Source: Cylindrospermum stagnale PCC 7417
GTDB taxonomy: Bacteria; Cyanobacteriota; Cyanobacteriia; Cyanobacteriales; Nostocaceae
Reading direction: 5' to 3'
DNA: 64,000 bases
Assembly: GCF_000317535.1 (NCBI RefSeq)
Contig: NC_020050.1
Coordinates: 237,315-301,314 of the forward strand
The position numbers were made by a program, and so were the translations under genes. Within the stretch, counting starts at the first letter, position 1, and each line of letters begins with the position of its first letter. This document shows, piece after piece, positions 8,165-17,388 of this stretch. The notes below the pieces were generated by a model. It ran no database searches. It was given only the letters and a program-made list of their open reading frames with translations, and was not told the origin of the DNA.

Positions 8165-8983
8165 CTACTGCTTATCAGAACCAAGGGTAATGCCACCAGG
8201 CATGATCAATAACCCCGCCTGTTGAGTGGCAGCATTACCTGCGGAAATACTTTTACGGCGATCAGCAGTATTGATGGCTGAAAGTTCCTTGGCTGTTTGA
8301 GCGGTAATGGTTATACTCAATGCCCTGTCAATACGTGCTTGCTGGGCTTCTTGAAGCATTCGCTCGTTGACACGACTATTAAGGGCAGTTTGTTGGGATA
8401 GGTTTTGCAAAATCTGTTGGGTAACATCTAAACTTTGGGATTCCTCACCCAAGCTGACGTTTTCTTGAGTATCTTGCTGAGTAGCCTGTTTAATTTCAGC
8501 TATCTGACTTTGGGCTGTTTGGCTCAAAGTTGCCTGATTAGCGATACCTGTGGCAACTGTTCTAGTAGCGTATTTACCAAGGTCTTCACGGATACCATAG
8601 GAGCTTTGACCATTGGTTTTGTTTTCCAAAGTTTCAGACAGCACGGCACCAGGGTCGTTGTTGGCAGAACCGTTCATGATTCCTGCCAAAACTTTTTTTA
8701 AATCTGGAATTTGAATTGCACCCAAGGCAGAATTGAGCAGATTGCCAAGAGGATTAAATAGGTCATTTTGAACAAAGTTTTTGACATCTCCCACAAAATC
8801 ATTGATTTGAGATGCTGTGTCTGAGGTGAAAATACTACTACCAGTAGTTTTGTTACTAATAGCAGCAGCTACTGGATCTCGACCGTCGTCTTGAGTGCGA
8901 GCGATCGCTGGACTGGCGATAGAACCAAGTTCCAAAATTAGAATCAGTGCCATTAATCTGATAAAGGTAAGTTTAGATTTCAT
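8165..8983 (-). CDS. VirB5/TrbJ-like exported T4SS protein
   Basis: A 272-residue protein with a clear signal peptide (MKSKLTFIRLMALILILELG, probable cleavage after PAIA near residue 28). The mature part is almost wholly helical and Gln/Ala-rich, with a coiled-coil-like stretch from about 150 to 235. VirB5 and TrbJ are helical exported minor pilus proteins located between VirB4 and VirB6, which is exactly this gene's place. No cysteine or enzymatic motif is visible. Family assignment rests on architecture and synteny. Confidence 0.55.
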   Translation of the reverse strand: MKSKLTFIRLMALILILELGSIASPAIARTQDDGRDPVAAAISNKTTGSSIFTSDTASQINDFVGDVKNFVQNDLFNPLGNLLNSALGAIQIPDLKKVLAGIMNGSANNDPGAVLSETLENKTNGQSSYGIREDLGKYATRTVATGIANQATLSQTAQSQIAEIKQATQQDTQENVSLGEESQSLDVTQQILQNLSQQTALNSRVNERMLQEAQQARIDRALSITITAQTAKELSAINTADRRKSISAGNAATQQAGLLIMPGGITLGSDKQ

Positions 8984-9123
8984 GATTCACAAAAAACTCC
9001 TTGGGATGCGTGGAAGCCACTTGGCTTTTAGACATTTGACTCAGCCTTTAAAGAGATTCTTTAAGAATTTTCGTCCGCGACAGTCGGAGAGCATCAACCT
9101 CGTTAATGCAGTTTCTAGATATA

Positions 9124-12100
9124 TCAACTTGCAATCAGGCGTTCTTGAGCCTGTTGGCCATCGTTACTCTCTCGGCGATTGCCTTCTCCTTCCAAAGACG
9201 CTCCGCTTTGATGGAGCCTGTCCGCAGGACTTATCCCGGGACATAGCCTATCGCGCAATGCTCTTTTTTGATGTATCTCTTGACCAATATGCTTAAAACT
9301 CTTGTTTTCCTTCAAAGCAGGAATGTAAGCATCGGTAAATGCTCTCAGTCCTAACAAGTTGCCTTTGGGGGTATTTGGATACTGAGCCATCACTCGTTCC
9401 CGTGCTTCCCGTTCATCTTGGTTATTGGCAACACTGGCCAGCATCATTTCTCCAGGGTAAAAACGGGTACGCCAGAATCTACCACCTGTTTCTACTAGCC
9501 AGCAGGAATAAAGGTCGCTGATACGCGGTAGAAATGCTTCAGTCGCATTCTGACTGATAATATTGACGGGATAGCCCAGATACCGTTGGAAAGAAGCAAC
9601 ACCACTACTGGTAATACGTCCGGTAATCCGGTAGGTCATGTTCTGCATGATTTGAGCGCCTGTCGCACACTCACAAATGGTGTCCGGGTCTTGGGACAGT
9701 AGCAGAACAGCAATGCCTTCTTTGCGTCCTGTAGCACAAGTTTCACCTATAACTTGAGCAAAGCCATCTTTACGTAACAATACGGAAAGCTCATCACCAA
9801 TAAACAAACTTTTCGGGTGGGATAGGGCATTGCGGATACAGGCAGTATGGGCATTAATCGCCATCAAGTAAGCATCCTGCTCGTTGCTCAATCCGCTGAG
9901 AGCGAAAAATTTAATCGCTGGTTCAGGGGAAAAAGTGCTGGGACGCGCGATCGCTTTCCCCAACCTCGACGACAACAACGCACTCACCTGATTTTGAATT
10001 TGATTAAGTGCCTGTCGGTCAATCTCCTCAAAGGATCTCAGATTGAGACGTTCTCTAGTGCAGAACTTGACAAAATCTGGTAGCGTGGGTATCTGTTGCC
10101 ATTCTGGTGATCGCCAACCCATCTCAAAAGCTCGGTTATAACGAGCAATAATTTCTGGGTCTTTGAGAAATACGTCCAAAGCTTTGACCAACAAAGCATC
10201 AACCCGTTGAGCTAAATGGGGATTTTCGACTTTACCCATAGCGATCGCCACCAATGCCTTGCGAATAAAGTCCTTCCAAGACTCCATACGCCTTTCCCGT
10301 TCTGATTTGTCAAATCGTCGCAAATCTGGCGGTTCCAGCAGATTACTGCTACCACTGGCAATATCATAATATGCTCCTTGTTCGCCTAAAAGTTCAATCG
10401 CCGTCTTGAAGGTGCTGTTACCACTGGCAGAAATATCCATACCAACAACAGGAATATTGTTCGCTAATGCCTCTAAAGCAAAGCGCCATCCCAAAACGCT
10501 CTTCCCTGAGCCAGAAGTCCCTGTAACTAGAGCGCGTCCTATCTGTTGGTGAAATAAGTCAACATAAATTGGCTTACCACCACGACTGGTAAGGAATTCC
10601 ACACCCCGTTTATCAATGTCCTTGGGGACAGTTAGGGGCATAATCCCAGCCACAGTATGGGTATCTAAAGTTATTCTGCGTTCGCTGAGATTGCCTCCAT
10701 GCAGCAACCATTTGCAGGTAATCGGCAGGGTTTGCAGCCATATCTCCCAAGCTATATTGCGCTCTCGAATTACTTTGGCAGTCTCAAAACTGTTAGCCAA
10801 CAGATTGCAGGCGTGGGTTAACTCTTGGGCACTGTGACGGTAAACTAGAAATACAGGCGCGCAGTGCAACGCTTTTGTACCTTCGTAAATTCGTCGCTGG
10901 GCTTCAAAGGATTCCTCCTGTTTGATTTCCGCTCCTATATCCCGTCCCTGTCCTTTGGTTATGGCTAAAGTGCGGGCTGTTTTGGATTGTTTTGCCTGAC
11001 GTGCCAGGTTGTCCTGGATTAAGAAGTCATTGCTGCGGCTGATTTCAATCCAAGCTTCTGTATCGTGGACATAGCTGGAAGCAAGGATTTTCCAAACCCA
11101 CTTTAGCTGGTCTTGGGCGTTAGACCAACCAACTGGGGGATCTGTTACAACCATGACTCCACAAACCTTGCCTTTACCCGTGAGGTAAACTCGGTCATTA
11201 TCTCCCCGATGTTCGGGACAAGCAGAACGTCCCTGTTGTCCTTCAATCAGTAATGTACAGATGTGTTTATCGGTGGTTAGGGTTTCAGTTAGTTCTAGTC
11301 CTGTCTCAGTCTCCTTCAGTGTAATCACTTGGGGAATAGGAGGTGCAGCACCCTCATTAAATCGATTCCAAAGCCATTGCCATAAATCTGTAGCACTGCA
11401 AGGTGTTACTTCTAAGCCAATCTTGGTATTGAGCAGCAATTCCCACTGAATGAATCCTTGTTGAAATCCTTGCAATAACAGCTTTTTGAAAAACTCCTCT
11501 TGATAAATGCGTTTGTTCCCTGTAATTTGTTCAACTGCCCAAGAGCCAAATTTTCTGCATTTTTCAATCAGTCCACCCACAAAGTCCTTGTGTTTGTAGC
11601 TGCAATCATCATCGCTTGTCCAAGTACAGAAGGCGATTTGGCTCCAGATTTGGCGAGAACCTGCTTCCTTGAGTTGTTCCACCCGCAATTGCTCGTTGCG
11701 AAACAGTACAGAAACAGGTTTCAGGTGGCAATCGTCAGCTAGGGCAATAAGTGGGGTTTGTCGTTGGTGAGGTACTCCCTTGGTGGAGCCTGTAGGTAGG
11801 GGATATGACTCAGTATCATCACTAGAACAGCCTGTACAAAAGGTAATTTTTTCACCGGGGGGTAGTTCTTTCAAACCCTCTTCGATAGAGAGGGCAAATT
11901 GGCTGACTTCATTTTCATGCAGTATGTCATGCAGTCCAGCGATGCGAAACCCAAACACGAGTTGATACTGAGAATTACCTTTATCCAGCAACAGGGCAGC
12001 AACTTCCCGGTCATCCTTTTTAATCTCTGCAATACAGCAGATATTTACTTCATTTTGGAATGGCATAAACTTGCTTTTGCCTCCATACTGTTTCGGTACA

Positions 12101-12471
12101 ATCAGCGGCTTGAGTCGGATTTGCACTTGTGAGTTTCCGTAGCGCCGACGCACCCAAGTAGGTCGATATTCAGGAATCGGTGAGATGTAAATGCTGTTAC
12201 CATTGCACCACTCTGTTCCCGGTGGACTACGCCATCGATCTAAAAACTGATGGGGTTGGTTGCCTGTCAGAATCCACCAACTGACGATTAGCCAGAAGGA
12301 GGTGGTGAAGAACCAACCCATACCCAAACTAAGTAAACCATTGGTGAGAACATAGCAAATTATGATGATAGCAATCCAAGGGACTAGCTGTTCAGATGGA
12401 ATTGGCCCAATGCTGGCTTGTTTACCCAGAATGCGGTTGACTTTGATAAATTCTCGATTGTCTCGTTCCAT
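9124..12471 (-). CDS. virB4: VirB4-type conjugation ATPase with VirB3-like N-terminal membrane domain
   Basis: A 1115-residue AAA+/RecA-type ATPase that powers pilus biogenesis and transfer. Two adjacent membrane helices at about residues 28-68 (IAIIIICYVLTNGLL, then WFFTTSFWLIVSWWIL) look like a fused VirB3/TrbD unit. A long N-terminal VirB4 domain follows, then Walker A GTSGSGKS near residue 650, Walker B SLFIGDELSVLL near 895, and a TraG/VirB4-type motif LLLSQDPDTI near 930. It lies between the pilin and the VirB5-like gene. The last roughly 45 residues are encoded by a dispersed cyanobacterial repeat (about 9176-9260), so the original C-terminus has been replaced or extended. Confidence 0.9.
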   Translation of the reverse strand: MERDNREFIKVNRILGKQASIGPIPSEQLVPWIAIIIICYVLTNGLLSLGMGWFFTTSFWLIVSWWILTGNQPHQFLDRWRSPPGTEWCNGNSIYISPIPEYRPTWVRRRYGNSQVQIRLKPLIVPKQYGGKSKFMPFQNEVNICCIAEIKKDDREVAALLLDKGNSQYQLVFGFRIAGLHDILHENEVSQFALSIEEGLKELPPGEKITFCTGCSSDDTESYPLPTGSTKGVPHQRQTPLIALADDCHLKPVSVLFRNEQLRVEQLKEAGSRQIWSQIAFCTWTSDDDCSYKHKDFVGGLIEKCRKFGSWAVEQITGNKRIYQEEFFKKLLLQGFQQGFIQWELLLNTKIGLEVTPCSATDLWQWLWNRFNEGAAPPIPQVITLKETETGLELTETLTTDKHICTLLIEGQQGRSACPEHRGDNDRVYLTGKGKVCGVMVVTDPPVGWSNAQDQLKWVWKILASSYVHDTEAWIEISRSNDFLIQDNLARQAKQSKTARTLAITKGQGRDIGAEIKQEESFEAQRRIYEGTKALHCAPVFLVYRHSAQELTHACNLLANSFETAKVIRERNIAWEIWLQTLPITCKWLLHGGNLSERRITLDTHTVAGIMPLTVPKDIDKRGVEFLTSRGGKPIYVDLFHQQIGRALVTGTSGSGKSVLGWRFALEALANNIPVVGMDISASGNSTFKTAIELLGEQGAYYDIASGSSNLLEPPDLRRFDKSERERRMESWKDFIRKALVAIAMGKVENPHLAQRVDALLVKALDVFLKDPEIIARYNRAFEMGWRSPEWQQIPTLPDFVKFCTRERLNLRSFEEIDRQALNQIQNQVSALLSSRLGKAIARPSTFSPEPAIKFFALSGLSNEQDAYLMAINAHTACIRNALSHPKSLFIGDELSVLLRKDGFAQVIGETCATGRKEGIAVLLLSQDPDTICECATGAQIMQNMTYRITGRITSSGVASFQRYLGYPVNIISQNATEAFLPRISDLYSCWLVETGGRFWRTRFYPGEMMLASVANNQDEREARERVMAQYPNTPKGNLLGLRAFTDAYIPALKENKSFKHIGQEIHQKRALRDRLCPGISPADRLHQSGASLEGEGNRRESNDGQQAQERLIAS

Positions 12472-12584
12472 ATTTGTGCAATTCTCTGGTGTTGCATTAG
12501 TAGTCTGTCAACCAAGAAATGACAAGTAAATGTAAGCGGGGGGAGGATAAGCAATTCAAAATTCAAAATAAAGAAAAATTGCTT

Positions 12585-12711
12585 TAGTCTGTTGTTCCTG
12601 TGCCGTTACCGACGAATATCAAAGTTGTACTAGTCTGTAGCTGATTGATATGTGAGCAATCTGGGAGGATTAGCCTGTTGTTCCTGTGCCGTTACCGACA
12701 AATATGAAAGT
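12585..12711. repeat. Partial duplication of the pilin gene 3' end
   Basis: Positions 12585-12625 repeat 12671-12711 with three mismatches in 41 bp, offset by 86 bp. The second copy is the coding end of the pilin gene (…FVGNGTGTTG stop). The first, read on the minus strand, still encodes FVGNGTGTTD and a stop, but has no gene attached. This is best explained by a tandem pilin duplication that was later deleted, or by slippage. Confidence 0.8.
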
Positions 12712-13296
12712 AATGACATCAATGGCAATGACGATGGAGAACGCTAGGCCGACTTGGGTGACAATTGGTCGCCAGTCATTACCTTGCTGTGCTTGGTTGT
12801 AGGCAAATAGGGAAGCAGCAGCAACCAGTAGCAAGAAGACACCTCGAATTAGATTGAAAATCAAGCTAACAACATTGTTATCTAGATTATCAGTAGAACC
12901 GCCGCCTGCTTGGGAAGTTTGTTGGGCTAGATTATTGAAGAAGTTTTCCAACCCACTTAAGAAAATAGCCTGGGCTGGAGTTACAAAGGTATCAAGTACA
13001 GCAGTAACAGCGATAATGGCGGTAACAATATGCCAAAAGCGGATTTTTGTCCCCAAATATTTTTCTAAAATTGGTACTGCCCGAATTATGTGCCAAATGC
13101 TCATAAATACGATGCAGACACATCCCAAAATAGTGACGAATATGGGTTTAGTAGCTAACAAATAAATTCCAATTGCCAGAGATATGAAAATAAAAAGTAC
13201 GTCAGTGCGGGTGATTTTCAGCTTTTTCAAGTTGGTTGAAAAATTGTGATATGGCAGCAGTTTAAACTGAGAATTGTGAGATTTGGTGTTATTCAT
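12670..13296 (-). CDS. VirB2/TrbC-like pilin or pilin-like membrane protein
   Basis: A 208-residue protein with hydrophobic segments at about residues 30-50, 55-75, 88-108, 142-165 and 178-200. The second half (from about TPAQAIFLSG near residue 117, a plausible leader-peptidase site after AQA) looks like a VirB2/TrbC prepilin: a short Gly/Asn-rich region, then two helices joined by a polar hydrophilic loop. The first half may be an unusually long leader or a fused membrane domain. It is the second gene of the operon, directly before VirB4, where VirB2 is expected. A VirB2 call is likely but not certain, because the length exceeds usual pilins (about 100-120). Confidence 0.6.
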   Translation of the reverse strand: MNNTKSHNSQFKLLPYHNFSTNLKKLKITRTDVLFIFISLAIGIYLLATKPIFVTILGCVCIVFMSIWHIIRAVPILEKYLGTKIRFWHIVTAIIAVTAVLDTFVTPAQAIFLSGLENFFNNLAQQTSQAGGGSTDNLDNNVVSLIFNLIRGVFLLLVAAASLFAYNQAQQGNDWRPIVTQVGLAFSIVIAIDVITFIFVGNGTGTTG

Positions 13297-13315
13297 ATTT
13301 CTCTTCTCGGTAAAA

Positions 13316-15409
13316 TTAAACTTGCATTTCTTGTTTGCTGGCTTTGGTTTTAGTTTGCTTTTGGCGTTGTCTTGCTGTATCGTTGTCGGGCTGGGCTTGG
13401 GTAGAGCGAGTTGATTGCTGATTGTCTAGTACCGCTTCTATTTCACGCAGGGGGATGTTGCACTGTAAAATCTCCGGGGGCTGCCCTGGTACTAAAACGG
13501 CATCAAGTACTTGTTCATCGTTACGATTGGGGTTAAATCCTTGAAGTAGCTGTGTGCCATTTGGCAGTTTCACCACTTCAAACTCGTATTTAACTTTGCC
13601 CCGTTCAGTCCAGGGAAATGTTGGTTCACTATCGCCGTTAAATTTGTCAGGTAGTTGCTCCTGGAACTTGTCAATCAATGCTTGGGCGCTGGCTTTGAGG
13701 GCATATTCTTGTTTCGACTGTGGCAGTTTGCAGATACCAGTCTTTTCATCAGGGCTGAGATTGTCTTGTGCGATCGCCCACTCTCCCTGAGTACGAGTAC
13801 CAGCAAAGAGTGTTTCACCTTGGGTATTTTCTAGGGCGATCGCTACGCCCACCGCAGACATCCCTGCTTGTTTACCCTGTTCTTTTACCCATAAAGTTTT
13901 GTTACTGGAAATGGCAATACCATCTTGGGGAGACTGGTCAAATAACTCACCAGCAACTTTGGCAAACCCAACTAAAGCATCAGCACAAGCAGCTTGTTGT
14001 TGCTGGGCTTGGCGTTTCGTTAGATGTTCTAAAATGTCAACTTCGGTTGGTGGTTGGTTAGTAGAGTTAGGTTGAACAGTTTCTTCAGCAGCTTCTGACT
14101 CGGCAACAGTAGAATTATTTTGTTGTGCTACCATCTGTTTTTCTAATCGGCTAACTACCATTTCTAAACGGTCAAGTCGCTTGGAGAGAACTTTCAGGTA
14201 AGCTTCTATTTGGTCAAGCTGTTCGCTGACGCTGGCATTCTTATCTAATTCAAATGGTTGAGATTGGTATTTGGGGTCTAATTTGCCACCAAGATTGTCT
14301 ACTTTAGAGCCGATTTTGGTTGCAGCTACAGCCAGTGGATTTTCTGCGGTTGACTCCTCAGATGTAGTTTGAGAATCTTGAGACTTTTGAGACCTTTGTT
14401 GAGACTCATTGGAGTCCGGCTTTGCTTCCTGCAAGCGGCTGGCTATGTTATCTACACGGTCATTCTGCCTTTGTAGTTCTTTGAAAATTCGTTCCAGCCG
14501 CTTGGCATCGGCTTCGGCTGCTAGCTGTTCCAAAACTCCCTGTCCCACAACAATTCCCAAAGTTGCCAGTTGACCGGTTAATCCTGCCAAATTTACACCA
14601 TTTACTTCTCGTCCATTGGTGGCAGCTGTGGCACTTAAACGCGAAGCTTCATCTAGTGGTTCTCTGGATTTGGAGTTTTTGGCGGCAGTTTTATTGGTTT
14701 TAGCTTTATCCTGAGTTTTAGTTTGTGTCTTGGTTTGGGTTTTACCTTGATTTTTAGCTTGTGTATTGGGTTGGGACTTACTTTGGTTTTTAGTTGAGGT
14801 TTTGGCTTGAGTTTTAGTTTGGGCTACGCTAACACGACCCTGAGATGGCTCGTCTTCTTCATCTAAGTCTTCTAGGTCGTCAAGTTGATTGTTTGAATTG
14901 TCATTTAACAGGTCGTCTAGTTCGTCGTCAATTTCATCTATTTCTTCGTTTTCCTCATCTAAATCGAGTAGGTTATCTTCTAATTCATCATCCAAATCAT
15001 CAAGTTCTGTTTCCGCAAAACCGCAAAGTTCCGCAATGTTAGAAGGGGTGAAGTAGTTTTCATCCTTGCTAGTGATTCCTTCGAGGTTTTTAATCAGGTA
15101 TTTACCACTGGTTCTGTGTCCAGGATCACTGGTTAGGTAGAAGCGATAGCCCCTAATCTCATCATCATCCCCACCTCCTACGCAGAGTTCTACTGTGATA
15201 GGGGCTTTACCTGATTCCTGGCTGTAATTTTCTACACATACTTTAAAGTCTTCGTGGGATTGGATAGAATCATCCTGAAGTGATTCAGCGATCGCTTTAT
15301 CCAGTGTGTTTTCAATATGGCGGAGTTTGCGGCGATCTGTCAGGTTTTCCCATGAGCGAGTTTGAGAGGTTTGTTTTCGCTGAGGTTTGGTCAGTGTTTT
15401 GGTAGCCAT
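13316..15409 (-). CDS. Large acidic, low-complexity protein at the head of the T4SS operon (unknown function)
   Basis: A 697-residue protein that I do not recognise. Order: a basic N-terminus, a small folded region (about 35-130), a very acidic stretch with repeated Asp-Asp-Leu and Glu-Glu (about 133-190), a Lys/Thr/Gln tract of imperfect TKTQ repeats (about 195-245), coiled-coil segments (about 295-330 and 390-425), and a C-terminal globular region (about 455-660) ending in a basic tail. It has no signal peptide or membrane helix, so it is cytoplasmic. As first gene of the transfer operon it may be a cytosolic adaptor, a DNA-processing accessory factor or a scaffold; all of these are inference. 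Confidence 0.7.
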   Translation of the reverse strand: MATKTLTKPQRKQTSQTRSWENLTDRRKLRHIENTLDKAIAESLQDDSIQSHEDFKVCVENYSQESGKAPITVELCVGGGDDDEIRGYRFYLTSDPGHRTSGKYLIKNLEGITSKDENYFTPSNIAELCGFAETELDDLDDELEDNLLDLDEENEEIDEIDDELDDLLNDNSNNQLDDLEDLDEEDEPSQGRVSVAQTKTQAKTSTKNQSKSQPNTQAKNQGKTQTKTQTKTQDKAKTNKTAAKNSKSREPLDEASRLSATAATNGREVNGVNLAGLTGQLATLGIVVGQGVLEQLAAEADAKRLERIFKELQRQNDRVDNIASRLQEAKPDSNESQQRSQKSQDSQTTSEESTAENPLAVAATKIGSKVDNLGGKLDPKYQSQPFELDKNASVSEQLDQIEAYLKVLSKRLDRLEMVVSRLEKQMVAQQNNSTVAESEAAEETVQPNSTNQPPTEVDILEHLTKRQAQQQQAACADALVGFAKVAGELFDQSPQDGIAISSNKTLWVKEQGKQAGMSAVGVAIALENTQGETLFAGTRTQGEWAIAQDNLSPDEKTGICKLPQSKQEYALKASAQALIDKFQEQLPDKFNGDSEPTFPWTERGKVKYEFEVVKLPNGTQLLQGFNPNRNDEQVLDAVLVPGQPPEILQCNIPLREIEAVLDNQQSTRSTQAQPDNDTARQRQKQTKTKASKQEMQV

Positions 15410-15593
15410 AGGTACTCAAAGCTGATTGCCTTAGTAGTTAAGCTAACAAGGCTTTTTATAAGATGACATAGACATAATGGCTATTTATAAATTGTCCAGT
15501 TGGCTAGTGAACTACCTACGCTAATGCTTCTCTACTAGTAAATTTTTTCAGTATCGTTGTATGGTCGCCCTACCTCAAAATTCCCCAAAAGTG

Positions 15594-15623
15594 ATGGCGC
15601 AAAGAGCGGGTGCTTTGCGCCAT
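15594..15623. repeat. Hairpin in the divergent intergenic region
   Basis: The sequence atggcgcaaag (15594-15604) and its complement ctttgcgccat (15613-15623) form a perfect 11-bp stem with an 8-nt loop, in the region between the T4SS operon start (15409, leftward) and the 180-aa gene (15668, rightward). No T-run follows. It probably belongs to the dispersed hairpin repeats of this genome, though it lies where operators for both transcripts would be. Confidence 0.6.
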
Positions 15624-15667
15624 CGCACTTTAGTTTAGAATGTTACGATTAAAATATTCATTAACTG

Positions 15668-16210
15668 ATGAATTCAACCTCGAAAGAATTGGTAATTACC
15701 AAACTTGAGCAAGGATTACCTGCTATCACTCCAGCCTTTGGTGCAACATTAGCAGAAGCCTGTGCTGTCTGTTTAAACAACCAAGGTTATATTCAGGGTA
15801 TAGAACTCACAGTCAAAGGAGAGTTTACCGCTGTTTTTCAACTATATTGGCAAGACGTAACAGACCAAATGCGGCGCTGTTGGAACGATAGCGAATATAC
15901 TACAGAACAGGCAGCTTATGGAATTGCCTTTTTAATTATACAAGAACTTACAGACTATACAGTTATCGAACGCTCTCGCAGAGGAACAGGATTTGATTAC
16001 TGGTTAGGTAAAAAAGGTGATAACAATGAACTACCATTTCAAAATGCAGTTCGGTTGGAAGTTTCAGGCATCCGTAAAGGCGACGACAGCCGAATAAAAG
16101 CTAGAATTAAACAGAAACTTGAGCAAGTCAGCCCCACAGATGGCACACTCCCAGCTTACATCGTGGTTGTTGAATTCAGTAACCCTTTAGCATTCATAGT
16201 AAAAAAATGA
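15668..16210 (+). CDS. Hypothetical protein, possibly nuclease-fold, first of a two-gene pair
   Basis: A 180-residue cytoplasmic protein without clear family recognition. The N-terminal half is alpha/beta. The second half has RGTGFDYWLG (about 114-123), then ARLEVSG-like VRLEVSGI (about 137-144) and a basic helix with R/K residues. A conserved Asp, then Glu, then basic residues in this order are reminiscent of PD-(D/E)xK folds, but that is a pattern match by eye only. Its stop overlaps the start of the next gene (ATGA at 16207-16210), so the two are translated together. Either a toxin/effector with partner, or an ordinary accessory protein, is possible. Confidence 0.6.
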   Translation: MNSTSKELVITKLEQGLPAITPAFGATLAEACAVCLNNQGYIQGIELTVKGEFTAVFQLYWQDVTDQMRRCWNDSEYTTEQAAYGIAFLIIQELTDYTVIERSRRGTGFDYWLGKKGDNNELPFQNAVRLEVSGIRKGDDSRIKARIKQKLEQVSPTDGTLPAYIVVVEFSNPLAFIVKK

Positions 16211-16590
16211 GTCAGATTCAAGAGTTACATCAACAAGCTATGGATTTAGCCGAAATGGCACAAGTTGCTAAACTTAGAAGTAACTTAGATTTAGCCTCCC
16301 AATTATCCAGACAAGCATTTGAAAAAGAACGATTAGCGGCAGAATTAATAGCAAGTGATTTTGCAGCAGAACCAACCCGTTCAATATTGTATCGTAGTGC
16401 TGCAACCTTAGCAATTGACTGTGGTGAAATACATAGTGCGGAGCGTTTAATTGCAGTCGCTTTATCAGGACATCCGCCGACTGAAATTGCGGAAGAACTC
16501 AAAGATTTATTTGTGCAAATCAACATTCATAAATATTTTGCCCGTCGTGGTTTGGTGTTTGATGAAGCTAAACTTCAGATTCTTAGCTAG
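16207..16590 (+). CDS. Helical (TPR-like) partner protein of the upstream gene
   Basis: A 127-residue, almost wholly helical protein. Paired helices with small residues at regular positions (for example AAELIASDFA and AATLAIDCGEIHSAERLIAVAL) resemble one or two TPR units, a protein-binding scaffold. The four-base ATGA overlap with the upstream gene implies coupled translation and probably a physical complex. Gene pairs of this kind are frequent in cyanobacteria, but I cannot name the family. A role as chaperone or antitoxin to the 180-aa protein is inference. Confidence 0.6.
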   Translation: MSQIQELHQQAMDLAEMAQVAKLRSNLDLASQLSRQAFEKERLAAELIASDFAAEPTRSILYRSAATLAIDCGEIHSAERLIAVALSGHPPTEIAEELKDLFVQINIHKYFARRGLVFDEAKLQILS

Positions 16591-16820
16591 AAATCCACTA
16601 TAAATAAAAAACATCAATTTTATTGTTATTGTCAGCAATTAGGTCAAGATAATATTACTATGCCGAAATTCTCTCAACTAAAACCTGTTGCATAACCCTC
16701 TTCTGTCAGTTTTGGATAATGCAATACCTGAAAGTTTTACGGGGATTTAGTTTTCAGTTTTGGGCTATAAATTTTATTTTTTATTAGAAAATAAAGCTCC
16801 AAACCTTGATTAAATCAAAG

Positions 16821-17378
16821 TTACAAAATTTGGCTTTGATTATTGTTTTCCGAGTCTGACAAAAGAGGGATAATTTGCTGCTTCAACGCATCCGCCGCAA
16901 CTGAAGCAATTATTTCCCAATCTTTTTCTGTCAACATTACCCCAAGCAGTTTGCGTAACACCTGCCGATTAGAGATAAACTCTTCACCAAAAAATTCATC
17001 CCTCTGCAACACAGCTTGGATATGTTCTCTAATATTAGGTGTAGGTAGCCTTAATCTTTCCAGCAATTTTCCTCTTGCAGTAGCAAATGCTGTAGAAGTC
17101 GCAGTCCCTAAATTCCAATCTTTGAGCAACAAACGCACTTCCCAATTCAGCGAAATTCGCAAAGTTTTTAAGCGATAAAACAATTCGGGATTAAGCAAGA
17201 GTTGGCTAAAACCAGAACCCCAATCTAAACCAGCACCAATATTACCCCCTACTTCTTCCTCCCCCTGGATACTTTTTCTGAACCATTTGTCATCCAAGAG
17301 TAAATCCATTGCATTTACTGCCGATTCTTGGTTAGAGTTAGAGATGGATTTATCGTCATCAAATTCTTGTTGGTTCAT
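16821..17378 (-). CDS. Hypothetical protein between the repeat array and the T4SS region
   Basis: A 185-residue cytoplasmic protein, not recognised. The N-terminal 35 residues are polar and probably disordered. The rest is helical with two aromatic-rich segments (FSQLLLNPELFYRLK near 58-72, and VMLTEKDWEIIASV near 148-161). There is no HTH signature that I can defend. It starts 11 bp from a 76-bp direct repeat array, so that array is effectively its upstream region. It is read in the same direction as the polymerase-like gene at 17739-21236, 360 bp away, and it may belong to the same regulatory unit. Confidence 0.55.
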   Translation of the reverse strand: MNQQEFDDDKSISNSNQESAVNAMDLLLDDKWFRKSIQGEEEVGGNIGAGLDWGSGFSQLLLNPELFYRLKTLRISLNWEVRLLLKDWNLGTATSTAFATARGKLLERLRLPTPNIREHIQAVLQRDEFFGEEFISNRQVLRKLLGVMLTEKDWEIIASVAADALKQQIIPLLSDSENNNQSQIL

Positions 17379-17388
17379 TACCTAGAAC

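Noticed and set aside
7994-8212. 72-aa plus-strand open frame
   Set aside because: Built from dispersed repeat words and overlapping the VirB5-like gene end on the other strand.
8895-9296. 133-aa plus-strand open frame
   Set aside because: Antisense to the VirB5- and VirB4-like genes and made partly of a dispersed repeat.
551-15409. A complete conjugation system
   Set aside because: No relaxase, VirD4 coupling protein, VirB11 or VirB1 gene was found; these may be outside the window.
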